DNA from: Rhodospirillaceae bacterium
GTDB taxonomy: Bacteria; Pseudomonadota; Alphaproteobacteria; Thalassobaculales; Thalassobaculaceae
Length of the DNA stretch: 64,000 bases
Direction: 5' to 3'
NCBI GenBank assembly: GCA_018401495.1
Contig: JAGYJX010000035.1
Location: 124,001-188,000, forward strand
Shown here piece after piece: positions 1 to 8,833 of the stretch. The position numbers and the translations under genes are program-made. The notes under the pieces were generated by a model that ran no database searches, was not told the DNA's origin, and saw only the letters and a program-made list of their open reading frames with translations. Position 1 is the stretch's first letter. Each line of letters starts with the position of its first letter.

Positions 1-11
1 ACCTTCAGCAT
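1..11 (-). CDS. 5' end of a divergent gene, cut by the window edge
   Basis: Only the first codons are visible on the minus strand: ATG at 11 encoding M-L-K-(V). An AGGAGA ribosome-binding sequence sits about seven bases upstream. The gene is divergent from oxyR. A peroxide-defence gene such as a peroxiredoxin would fit that position, but this rests on neighbourhood only. Confidence 0.4.
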
Positions 12-102
12 GGGTACGTCTCCTGGACGGGGTGGAACAATCTCTGGGGCTGAGATAGGGGAGCGCGACAGGCGGATAAAATTGATTTTCCCGCACCGCA
101 CC

Positions 103-117
103 ATAGGATCGCTCTAT
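103..117. promoter_or_regulatory. candidate OxyR half-site palindrome ATAG-N7-CTAT
   Basis: ATAG at 103-106 and CTAT at 114-117 are separated by exactly seven bases, the spacing of one half of the classical OxyR motif (ATAG-N7-CTAT, repeated). The site overlaps the oxyR start codon at 116. A second ATAG lies at 55-58 without a matching CTAT. Binding would suggest autoregulation and control of the divergent gene; this is inferred from sequence alone. Confidence 0.45.
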
Positions 118-1021
118 GGCCCACACACCGACGCTCCGGCATCTGCGCTACTTCGTGACCGCCTACGATTCCGGGCATTTCGGGCGCGCGGCCGAAGCCT
201 GCCACGTCACCCAGCCGACGCTGTCGGCGGGGGTCAAGCAGATGGAGGACCTGCTCGGCGTCACGCTGTTCGAGCGCGGCCCGACCGGGGTGCTGCCGAC
301 CTCGGCGGCGCGCGCCATCGAGGGCCGGGCCCGCACGGTGCTGCGCGAGGCCGAGGATCTGTCGGTGGCGGCGCGACGGCACGCCGACCCGCTGGCCGGC
401 CCGGTGCGGCTGGCCGGGATCCCGACCATCCTGCCCTACGTCCTGCCGACCATCCTGCCGGAGCTGAGGCGGCGCTTTCCCGACCTCGAGCTGCGCCTGG
501 AGGAGCGCCAGACCGAGGAGGTGCTGGACCGCCTGGCGCGCGGCGTCGCCGACATCGGGCTGATCGCCCTGCCCTACCCGCTCGACGGCATGATCTCGGA
601 ATCGCTGCTCGACGACCCGCTGGTGCTGGCCTGCCGGCGCGACCACCCGCTGGCCGCCCAGGACCGGATCGCCGTCGGCGATCTGCGCCGCGACGACCTG
701 CTGCTGCTGGAGGACGGTCACTGCCTGCGCAGCCACGCGCTCGCCGCCTGCAGCCTCGCCGACCGCCGCCGCGGCGAGGATATCGTCGGCACCAGCCTCG
801 CCACCCTGGTGCAGATGGTCGCCGGCGGGCTCGGCGTGACCCTGCTGCCGACCATCGCGGTCGCCCGCGAGTTCGTCGTCGCCGACGACCTCGCGATGAT
901 CCCGCTGGCCGACGACGCGCCGAGCCGGCGGCTGGCGCTGATCTGCCGGACCGGCTACCCGGCGATGGCCGGCTTCACGGCCCTTGCCGAGGCGATGCGC
1001 GGCGTGCTGAGGACGGCGTGA
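116..1021 (+). CDS. oxyR: LysR-family hydrogen-peroxide sensor OxyR
   Basis: This is a 301-residue LysR regulator with an N-terminal winged helix-turn-helix (about residues 5-65) and a substrate-binding-like domain (about 95-300). The segment LLLEDGHCLRSHALAAC matches the redox loop of OxyR. Cys203 and Cys212 are nine residues apart, as are Cys199 and Cys208 of E. coli OxyR, whose disulfide switches the protein on under peroxide. The following GTSLATLVQMVAGGLGVTLLP segment is also typical of OxyR. A divergent gene starts about 100 bp upstream. The length is normal and the gene is intact. Confidence 0.93.
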   Translation: MAHTPTLRHLRYFVTAYDSGHFGRAAEACHVTQPTLSAGVKQMEDLLGVTLFERGPTGVLPTSAARAIEGRARTVLREAEDLSVAARRHADPLAGPVRLAGIPTILPYVLPTILPELRRRFPDLELRLEERQTEEVLDRLARGVADIGLIALPYPLDGMISESLLDDPLVLACRRDHPLAAQDRIAVGDLRRDDLLLLEDGHCLRSHALAACSLADRRRGEDIVGTSLATLVQMVAGGLGVTLLPTIAVAREFVVADDLAMIPLADDAPSRRLALICRTGYPAMAGFTALAEAMRGVLRTA

Positions 1022-1131
1022 CGCCGCGCCATGCAGCCGGCTTTCGGAACTCGGGGCCGGGACGCGCGGTTGAAAAATTCTGAATCATGGTTCATGGTTC
1101 ATTTAATCTCAGAGATGGAGCCTGCCGCGCC

Positions 1132-2742
1132 ATGACCGCCGCCCCGCACCTCGACGCCGTGATCATCGGCGCCGGCTTCTCCGGCCTGTACCAACTGCAT
1201 TGCCTGCGCGACCGGCTCGGCCTGTCGGCGCTGGTGCTGGAGGCCGGCGACGGCGTCGGCGGCACCTGGTACTGGAACCGCTATCCCGGCGCCCGCTGCG
1301 ATTCCGAGAGCCATTCCTACTGCTACACCTTCTCCAAGGAGCTGCTGGAGGAGTGGGAGTGGACGGAGCGCTATCCCGAGCAGCCCGAGATCATGCGCTA
1401 CCTGAACCACGTCGCCGACCGCTTCGATTTGAAGCGCGACATCCGCTTCGGCACCCGGGTGACGGCGGCGCGCTTCGACGAGGCGGCGAACCGCTGGACC
1501 GTCGAGACCGAGGCCGGCGAGCGCCTGACCGCCACCTACCTGATCACCGCCGTCGGCTGCCTGTCCTCGGCGAACGTCCCCCGGATTCCGGGCATCGAGA
1601 GCTTCGCGGGCGAGTGGTACCACACCGGCCAGTGGCCGCACGGCGGCGTCGACTTCACCGGCAAGCGCGTCGGCCAGATCGGCACCGGCTCGACCGGCAT
1701 CCAGGCGGTGCCGGTGATCGCCCGCCAGGCCAAGCACCTCACCGTGTTCCAGCGCACCGCCAACTACAGCATCCCGGCCCACAACGCCCCGCTGACGCCG
1801 GAGTTCAAGCGCTGGGTGAAGGAAAACCACCCGGAGGTGCGCCGGGTGATGCACTCGACCCCGAACGGCCACCCCTTCGTGATCGAGGACCGCTCGGCCC
1901 ACGACGTCGGCGCCGACGAGCGCGAGGCGATCTACGAGGCGGCCTGGGCCAAGGGCGGGCTGCAGTTCCGCGCGGCGTTCCGCGACCTGCTGGTCGACAA
2001 GTCGGCCAACGACACCGCCGCCGAGTTCCTGAAGCGCAAGATCCGCGAGATTGTGAAGGATCCGAAGACGGCGGCGCTGCTGTCCGACATCGACCACCCG
2101 TTCGCGACCAAGCGGCCGCCGATCGATTCCAACTATTTCGACGCCTACAACCGCGACAACGTCGCGCTGGTCGACGTCCGCGCCAACCCGATCGAGCGGA
2201 TCACCCCGTCCGGCGTGGTGCTGCGCGACGGCACCGAGCACGCGCTGGATGTCATCGTGTTCGCCACCGGCTTCGACGCCATGACCGGGCCGCTGCTGAA
2301 CATCGACATCACCGGGCGCGACGGCGCCAGCCTGCGCGGCGCCTGGAAGGCCGGTCCGCGCACCTATCTCGGCCTGCAGATGCCGGGTTTCCCGAACCTG
2401 TTCACCGTGACCGGCCCCGGCAGCCCGTCGGTGCTGAGCAACATGCCGGTGGCGATCGAGCAGCACGTCGAGTGGATCACCGACTGCATCGCGCATCTGC
2501 GCGCCGAGGGCGTGACCCGCATCGAGCCGACCGAGGAGGCGGCCGAGCGCTGGGTCGAGCACGTCAATGCCGCCGCCAACGCCACCCTGCTGCCGCTCGC
2601 CGGCCACTCCTGGTATCTCGGCGCCAACGTCCCCGGCAAGCCGCGGGTGTTCATGCCCTACGCCGGCGGCATGGCGCGCTACCGCCAGATCTGCAACGAC
2701 GTCGCGGCCAAGGGCTACGAGGGGTTCCGGCTGGAGGGGTGA
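1132..2742 (+). CDS. flavin-containing monooxygenase, Baeyer-Villiger type
   Basis: The protein has 536 residues from ATG 1132, chosen because GGAG lies eleven bases upstream; an in-frame ATG at 1087 has no such site. Two Rossmann motifs are visible, GAGFSG (FAD, residues 13-18) and GTGSTG (NADPH, 184-189). Between them is the Baeyer-Villiger fingerprint FAGEWYHTGQWP at 158-169. Family members insert oxygen next to a ketone, often cyclic (cyclohexanone/cyclopentadecanone/phenylacetone monooxygenases). The substrate cannot be told from sequence, and no neighbouring lactone hydrolase or alcohol dehydrogenase points to one. It follows oxyR but is probably transcribed separately. Confidence 0.9.
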   Translation: MTAAPHLDAVIIGAGFSGLYQLHCLRDRLGLSALVLEAGDGVGGTWYWNRYPGARCDSESHSYCYTFSKELLEEWEWTERYPEQPEIMRYLNHVADRFDLKRDIRFGTRVTAARFDEAANRWTVETEAGERLTATYLITAVGCLSSANVPRIPGIESFAGEWYHTGQWPHGGVDFTGKRVGQIGTGSTGIQAVPVIARQAKHLTVFQRTANYSIPAHNAPLTPEFKRWVKENHPEVRRVMHSTPNGHPFVIEDRSAHDVGADEREAIYEAAWAKGGLQFRAAFRDLLVDKSANDTAAEFLKRKIREIVKDPKTAALLSDIDHPFATKRPPIDSNYFDAYNRDNVALVDVRANPIERITPSGVVLRDGTEHALDVIVFATGFDAMTGPLLNIDITGRDGASLRGAWKAGPRTYLGLQMPGFPNLFTVTGPGSPSVLSNMPVAIEQHVEWITDCIAHLRAEGVTRIEPTEEAAERWVEHVNAAANATLLPLAGHSWYLGANVPGKPRVFMPYAGGMARYRQICNDVAAKGYEGFRLEG

Positions 2743-2760
2743 CGCGGCGGCCGATCGCGG

Positions 2761-3807
2761 CTACCGCGCCGCCTCCTGCTTCACGAACACCAGCAGCCGG
2801 ATGTCACGGTCCGGCAGGAAGTCCTGCTTGACCGACTCGAACGTGGTCGGGCCGGTCTTCCTCAGCCCGTCCCAGCACAGCGACAGGATGTTGTCCGGCG
2901 CCCCCTTGTCCAGGGTCATCCGGAACCGCTCGATCGGCCCGCGCCAGTTGCGCGCGGTGGTCAGGACGTACTCGACCTCGGCGGCCATGAACGGCATCGG
3001 GTTGCCGGGCTCCCGCGCCTCGGCGGCGGCCAGCCCCCGGCGGGTGCGGTCGTCGAGGCAGTAGCGGTCGCCGGCCGCTCCCTGGCCGTCCGCCGCCTGC
3101 CCACCTTGCGTGCCGTCCGTCCCGACCATCCGGCCGACCGGCGCCCGGCCGTCGACGGTGCTCGCCCGCTCGATCAGCGCCAGGCCGACGAACGGCTTGT
3201 AGACGTGCCGCACGGCCAGGTCGCGCCCGGCCGGAAAGCTCTGCCGCCACCAGTACTTCGAGCGCAGCGTCCATTGCGGGGTGTCGTCGTACTCCCCCTC
3301 GGCCAACAGCCCGGCCCGCCTCAGCCGATCCGCCGCGCCGGGAGCGAGCGCCGCCACGAGTTCGTCGTAGTTCTCGCGCCGCCACGGGGCCATCGAGAGC
3401 GCCCCGGCGCCCGCCACCTCGGCGGTCACGTCGCGGCCCTGGAGAAAGGCCCGCTGCTCCAGTTCCGGGCTGAGCTCGACGCCGTCGATCCACAGCCGGA
3501 ACCCCAGGAAGTCGTCGCCCATAACGGGGAAGTTCCAGTTCGGCGCGGTGTCGCCCTGCGACAGGTCGAGGTCCGGCAGCGGGAACGCCACCAGGGTCTC
3601 GACCGGCGCCACGGTGACGTTGTGGAACACGTAGTCGACGCGCACTTCGTCGAGGCCGATGCGCAGATCCTCCGACACCATGCGGATGGCGTCCGTCGTC
3701 GTCAGTTCGATGCCGGTGGTCGACTGGAAGCCGGTGCTGTCGTTGCCGTGGGCAGCCGCGGGGACGAATAAAGCGAGCAGGACGAGGAGGTTCAGGCGGC
3801 GCGCCAT
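2761..3807 (-). CDS. secreted DUF4424 family protein
   Basis: This 348-residue protein has a clear Sec signal peptide (MARRLNLLVLLALFVPAAAHG, cleavage near residue 21). It continues into the DUF4424 pattern, including NDSTG, a VDYVFHN segment and KYWWRQSFPAG. It should be periplasmic or exported. No enzyme motif is recognisable and the family function is unknown. It converges with the monooxygenase gene and is divergent from the next gene, so both promoters should lie between 3808 and 3931. Confidence 0.8.
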   Translation of the reverse strand: MARRLNLLVLLALFVPAAAHGNDSTGFQSTTGIELTTTDAIRMVSEDLRIGLDEVRVDYVFHNVTVAPVETLVAFPLPDLDLSQGDTAPNWNFPVMGDDFLGFRLWIDGVELSPELEQRAFLQGRDVTAEVAGAGALSMAPWRRENYDELVAALAPGAADRLRRAGLLAEGEYDDTPQWTLRSKYWWRQSFPAGRDLAVRHVYKPFVGLALIERASTVDGRAPVGRMVGTDGTQGGQAADGQGAAGDRYCLDDRTRRGLAAAEAREPGNPMPFMAAEVEYVLTTARNWRGPIERFRMTLDKGAPDNILSLCWDGLRKTGPTTFESVKQDFLPDRDIRLLVFVKQEAAR

Positions 3808-3931
3808 CGCGATGGGTTCCGGTGCGGTTTGGCGCGCAGCCTATCATCTCCGCACCCCCGGCGCCCTTGCCGGCGACCCGCCGCCGCGTCAAGCTGACCG
3901 CCGCCGGCAGAACGCCGGATGGAGATGGGCC

Positions 3932-4729
3932 ATGTTGATACCCGGCGCCTCGTTTCCCGCACCGACACCGGCCGCACCCAGGGCCGTCGAGCCTGCCCGG
4001 CGACCGCGCGACCCGGCCGAGACCCTGGCCCCAGCATCCGGGACAGCGGAACCCGAACTCGCCTCCGCCCTCGCCGGCGCCGAAAGGGTCGCCGACAAGT
4101 CCCGCACCGCCCGGCGCGACGCGCTGGCCCAGGAACTCTCCCGCCTGATCGCGGTGGCCCGCAAGCTGAACGGCGCCGGCGACCTGCGCAGCAGCGCCGA
4201 CGCGCTGCAGGACATCGCCCGCCAGATCGCCAAGATCGCCCGCGCGCTGGCCGACGCCGAGCGCGCGCTGCCGCCGGCCGAGCGCCGGGGTCTTGCGGCG
4301 ATGTCGATCCCGGCGACGCCACGCGCGGAACCGGCCGCGGCGGCGGCCGAGGGCGACGGGCCCGAGAGTCGGTCCGGGACGGCAACGCCTGGGGCTGAAG
4401 CGGCACCGGATGACATCGCTGTCTCGACCTCCACCGACGTCGACGACCCGCTCGCCGACCCGATGGAGCGGCTGGAAGAACGCCGTGAGCAACGGGGCGC
4501 GGGGCGCGAGGGCACCCGTCAACTGCTGCTGACGGCGGCCGATCTGCTCGACGATATCCGCAAGACCGTGCGCAAGGCCGAGCTGTTCGAGACCCCGCTC
4601 GACCCCGAGGCCGCCGAGCAGCGCGGCAAGGCCGGCCGCGAGATCGAGGGCTACGCCATCGAGCTTCGCGGCCTGGCGGGCGCCCTGGCCGACCCGCTTG
4701 CGGGGATCGGAGTGGATGTGAGGGCGTGA
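3932..4729 (+). CDS. hypothetical alanine/arginine-rich protein
   Basis: This is a 265-residue protein of unknown function. ATG 3932 is preferred over upstream starts because GGAG at 3921-3924 precedes it by seven bases. The N-terminus is Pro/Ala-rich and probably disordered. A charged helical stretch (about residues 45-115, predicted coiled-coil-like) is followed by an acidic low-complexity linker and a second helical segment (about 190-250). There is no signal peptide and no membrane segment. Codon use is typical of the window. I do not recognise a family. Confidence 0.6.
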   Translation: MLIPGASFPAPTPAAPRAVEPARRPRDPAETLAPASGTAEPELASALAGAERVADKSRTARRDALAQELSRLIAVARKLNGAGDLRSSADALQDIARQIAKIARALADAERALPPAERRGLAAMSIPATPRAEPAAAAAEGDGPESRSGTATPGAEAAPDDIAVSTSTDVDDPLADPMERLEERREQRGAGREGTRQLLLTAADLLDDIRKTVRKAELFETPLDPEAAEQRGKAGREIEGYAIELRGLAGALADPLAGIGVDVRA

Positions 4730-4757
4730 CGCCGGCGCTTGGCAAAACCTCCCATGC

Positions 4758-6089
4758 CTAGCCCTTTAGCCCGTCCAGCAGCCGCACGACCTCGGCGGAC
4801 GCTGCCTCGACCTTCTCGATCTCGGCCAGTGCCGCGTCGAGCTTTCCGGCCTGAAACAACTCTGCGGCGCGCTTGCCGTGTTCGTGAACGATGCGGTGCG
4901 GCTCCTCCAGCTCCCGGTAGGCAGCGCGGTCGCGGACCTCCCTGGAGGCGTCACCGTAATACCATTGGCCGAGCCGGCAGGAATGATGGTCGCTCAATTC
5001 CCGGGCGTTCAGCTTGACCCTTCCGACCGCCATGTCGACCAGCCGCTTCTTCCAGATCACGTGGTCGGCCTTGGCGAGACGCACGACCTTGTCCGGGAAG
5101 TCCTGCTTCGCCAGCGCGCCCAATTGCTGGCCGATACCGGACTGACTGGTGGTCATCACGTCCGCCAGTCGATCAACCTGCCCCACGTTCTCGGCGGTCA
5201 GGCTCGCGATGCCAGCGATGCCGCCGGAGACCTCGCCGGTGGCCGCACGCTGGTCGGCCAGGATGCCGGCGATCTCCCCCATGTGACGGGCGACGGCCTC
5301 GATGCCGCCACCGACCATGGCGAAGTCGGCGTCCAGTTCACCCATGACGCTGCGGCCGTGCGCCACTGCCGTCCCGCCTTCGGCCATCGAGGCGACGATG
5401 CCAGCGATTTCGCCGCGCAGCGACGCGATGCGCTGGCGGATCACGTTGGTGGCGACGGCGGTCTGTTGCGACAGCGCCTTGACTTCGCCCGCAACCACAG
5501 CGAAGCCCTTGCCGGCGGCCCCCGCCCGCGCCGCCTCGATGGTGGCGTTCAGGGCCAGCAGGTTGGTCTGCTTGGCGATGGCGTCGATCGACTGCACGAT
5601 GCCCCCGATCTCCTCCGAGGCAGCGTTGAGGGCGTCGACCTTGGCTGCCGCCGCCTGCACGGTGCCGGCGATCTGCCCCATGGTGTCCACGGCCCTTCGA
5701 ACCGCGGCGACACTGTGCTGGACGGTTGAACGCATCTCCTCCGCACCGGCCGACGCGGCATCCCCGGTCTCACTGATCTGCGCCACCGACGCCACCAGTT
5801 CCTCGGTGGCCGCCGCGATCGCCTGGGCCCGGCTATCGACGTCGCGGGCGGCCGACAGGATGCGCGCCGTGGCGATCGCCGCCTCGTTCATCTCGATCGC
5901 CAGACCGACCGAAACGTCGAGATCGCGCGATCGTTCGCTCTGCAGCGCCGCCGCCAGCCGCGCCACCGCCTGCGACAGCGCATCATCGCCTGCGGGCCGT
6001 CGCGTCAACTCGCCGCCCAGCAAGGCCTCGATCACGTCGATCAAGTCGGCATCCCGCTCACCCCAAGCGACCGTCTCCGCCTCGCGCAT
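4758..6089 (-). CDS. soluble methyl-accepting chemotaxis protein with CZB zinc-binding domain
   Basis: The protein has 443 residues from ATG 6089; ATG 6095 is too close to the GGGAGGG ribosome site to be the start. The methyl-accepting signalling domain (about residues 60-320) holds the conserved hairpin tip (AIAKQTNLLALNATIEAARAG). The C-terminus carries a CZB domain, in which HxxWKKRL, SDHHSCRLGQWYYG and HxIVHEHGK supply the His/Cys zinc ligands. No transmembrane helix or HAMP domain is seen, so this is a cytoplasmic receptor, probably sensing zinc or oxidant. No che genes are nearby. Confidence 0.88.
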   Translation of the reverse strand: MREAETVAWGERDADLIDVIEALLGGELTRRPAGDDALSQAVARLAAALQSERSRDLDVSVGLAIEMNEAAIATARILSAARDVDSRAQAIAAATEELVASVAQISETGDAASAGAEEMRSTVQHSVAAVRRAVDTMGQIAGTVQAAAAKVDALNAASEEIGGIVQSIDAIAKQTNLLALNATIEAARAGAAGKGFAVVAGEVKALSQQTAVATNVIRQRIASLRGEIAGIVASMAEGGTAVAHGRSVMGELDADFAMVGGGIEAVARHMGEIAGILADQRAATGEVSGGIAGIASLTAENVGQVDRLADVMTTSQSGIGQQLGALAKQDFPDKVVRLAKADHVIWKKRLVDMAVGRVKLNARELSDHHSCRLGQWYYGDASREVRDRAAYRELEEPHRIVHEHGKRAAELFQAGKLDAALAEIEKVEAASAEVVRLLDGLKG

Positions 6090-6203
6090 CTCCATCCCTC
6101 CCGATCCGCGTCTTTGGAAACGCTGATAGGACGCGGTAGGAAGTCCGGCAAGCGCATTTGGCAGCGGTGGCACGCCGGGCGGCGGCGCGCTAATGATGGC
6201 GCC

Positions 6204-7005
6204 ATGCGGATCGCCCTTCTGCAATGCGCGCCCGGCGCGCCCGACAGCGCCGCCGGCCTCGCCCGGCTGGACGCCGCCGCCGCCCGTGCCGCGGCGGCCG
6301 GTGCCGGGCTGGTTGTGACGCCGGAGATGTTCCTGACCGGCTACGCGATCGGCGCCGACGCCGTGGCGCGCCTGTCCGAGCCGGCCGACGGCCGGTCGGC
6401 CGAGGCCGCCGCCGCCATCGCCCGGCGCCACCGCGTGGCGCTGCTCTACGGCTACCCGGAGCGCGACGGCGACGCGGTCTACAACGCCGTCCGGCTGGTC
6501 GGGGCCGACGGCGTGCCGATCGCCGGGTACCGCAAGACCCACCTGTTTGGCGACCTCGACCGGGCGCAGTTCAGCGCCGGGACCGCGCCTTCCCCGGTGG
6601 TGGCGCTCGGCAGCCTGCGGGTCGGGCTGGCGATCTGCTACGACATCGAGTTCCCGGAGGTGGCGCGTGGCCTGGCGCTGGCCCGCGCCGAGGCGGTGCT
6701 GGTGCCGACCGCCAACATGCGCCCGTTCGAGGCCGTCGCCACCCGGCTGGTGCCGACGCGGGCCGCCGAGAACACGCTTGTACGTCGCCTACGCCAACTA
6801 CGTCGGGCGCGAGGCCGATTTCGAGTACTGCGGGCTGAGCTGCGTGGTGGGCCCGGACGGCGAGGACCTGGCGCGCGCCGGCACCGGTGAGACGCTGCTG
6901 GTCGCCGACCTCGACCCGGTCCGGCTCGCCGCCATCCGCGCCCGCATCCCGTACCTGCGGGACCGCCGCCCCGACCTCTACGACCCGCCGCGAGGACCAG
7001 CGTGA
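6204..7005 (+). CDS. davA: 5-aminovaleramide amidase, nitrilase family (one frameshift)
   Basis: This carbon-nitrogen hydrolase would have 266 residues once a one-base insertion near 6777-6780 is removed; reading across it restores ENTLYVAYANYVG. The Glu-Lys-Cys triad is visible in TPEMFLTGY, YRKTHLFG and AICYDIEFPE. Sequence and context match DavA, which hydrolyses 5-aminovaleramide to 5-aminovalerate. The stop overlaps the davB start (GTGA), so the two are translationally coupled. Pseudomonas putida uses the same gene pair to degrade L-lysine. The frameshift is more likely a sequence error than decay, because both sides are well conserved. Confidence 0.85.
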
Positions 7006-8704
7006 GCCTGCCGACCGACGCCGACGACGTGACAAAGTCCGGCGGCCCCGGGGCCGGCCCGGTGACCGCCTTCGGCCCCGACTTCCCGTTCGCCTACGAC
7101 GACTGGCTGGCCCACCCCGCCGGCCTCGGCAGCGTCCCGGCCGAGCGCCACGGCGCCGAGGTGGCGGTGGTCGGCGCCGGCATCGCCGGGCTGATCGTCG
7201 CCTACGAACTGATGAAGCTCGGCCTGCGGCCGGTGGTCTACGAATCCGGCCAGCTCGGCGGCCGGCTGCGCTCGCAACCGTTCGAGGGCGCCGACGGCAT
7301 CGTCGCCGAGCTCGGCGGCATGCGGTTCCCGGAATCCTCGACGGCGTTCTGGCACTACGCCAACCGGGTCGGCGTCGACTCCCGGCCGTTCCCGAACCCG
7401 CTGACCCCGGCGGCCGGCAGCACCGTTGTCGACCTGGAAGGCGAGACCTTCTACGCCCGCACCCTCGACGATCTGCCGGCGATGTTCCGCGAGGTCGCCG
7501 AGGCCTGGACCGCGGCGCTCGAGGAAGGGGCGCGGTTTTCCGAGCTGCAGGCCGCACTCCGGGCGCGCGACGTGCCGCGGCTGAAGGCGATCTGGAACGC
7601 CCTGGTGCCGCTCTGGGACGAGCGGACGTTCTACGATTTCGTCGCCTCGTCCTCGGCGTTCCGGGCCCTGCCGTTCCGCCACCGCGAGGTGTTCGGCCAG
7701 GTCGGGTTCGGCACCGGCGGCTGGGACAGCGACTTCCCGAACTCGATGCTGGAGATCCTGCGCGTCGTGCTGACCGGGTGCGACGACAACCAGCGCCTGA
7801 TCGTCGGCGGCGTCGAGCGGGTGCCGCAGGGGCTGTGGCGGCGCGCCCCGGAGCGCCTCGCGCACTGGCCGCGCGGCACCACGCTGGCGGCCCTGCACGC
7901 CGGCGCCCCGCGCCCGGGCGTGACCCGCATCGCCCGCCACGCCGGCGGCGCGCTTCGCCGTCACCGACCGCTGGGGCCGCACCCAGGCCTTCGACGCGGT
8001 GGTGGCGACCTGTCAGAGCTGGCTCTTGACCACCGCCATCGAGTGCGACGAGGAGCTGTTCTCGCACCGGCTTTGGATGGCGCTCGACCGCACCCGCTAC
8101 ATGCAGTCGTCCAAGACCTTCGTGATGGTCGACCGGCCGTTCTGGAAGGACAAGGACCCGGCCACCGGCCGCGACCGCATGAGCATGACCCTGACCGACC
8201 GCCTGACCCGCGGCACCTACCTGTTCGACAACGGCCCCGGCCGGCCGGGGGTGATCTGCCTGACCTACTCGTGGATGGGCGACGCCCTGAAGATGCTGCC
8301 GCTGCCGGTCGAGAAGCGCGTCGACCTGGCGCTGTCGGCGCTCGCCAAGATCTACCCGGAGGTGCAGGCTGCGCGACCACATCATCGGCGACCCGATCAC
8401 GGTGTCGTGGGAGGCCGACCCGAACTTCCTCGGCGCCTTCAAGGGCGCCCTGCCCGGCCACTACCGCTACAACCACCGCATGTACGGCCATTTCATGCAG
8501 GCCGGCCTGCCGCCGGCCGAGCGCGGCATCTTCCTGGCCGGCGACGACGTCTCCTGGACGCCGGCCTGGGTCGAGGGCGCGGTGCAGACGGCGCTGAACG
8601 CGGTGTGGGGGGTGACGGCGCATTTCGGCGGCCGCAGCGCCCCCGGCAACCCGGGGCCGGGCGACGTGTACGGCGCGATCGGGCCGATGACGCTGGCGGA
8701 CTGA
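7002..8704 (+). CDS. davB: L-lysine 2-monooxygenase, flavin amine oxidase family (two frameshifts)
   Basis: The flavoprotein would have about 566 residues after removing single extra bases near 7946-7952 and 8367-8369. The FAD motif VVGAGIAGL lies near residue 50. The pieces LGGRLRSQ, AELGGMRFP, QVGFGTGGWDSDFPNSMLE, MQSSKTFVMVDRPFWKDKD and GDDVSWTPAWVEGAVQT are, from memory, nearly those of Pseudomonas DavB. DavB converts L-lysine to 5-aminovaleramide, which DavA then hydrolyses. GTG at 7002 overlaps the davA stop. No davT/davD (aminovalerate to glutarate) is in the window. Related phenylalanine/tryptophan monooxygenases are less likely, given the davA partner. Confidence 0.88.
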
Positions 8705-8833
8705 CCACGCACGAGAGGAGTCCCCTTTCCGCCTTTATTGTGGGCATGCTTTCGCCACGAGTGCCGTGGATGATCCGTCTGCCGGCCGACAGAGCGCGCC
8801 GGCGACCGCGTCACGTTCCGCCGGAGGCCCTGC

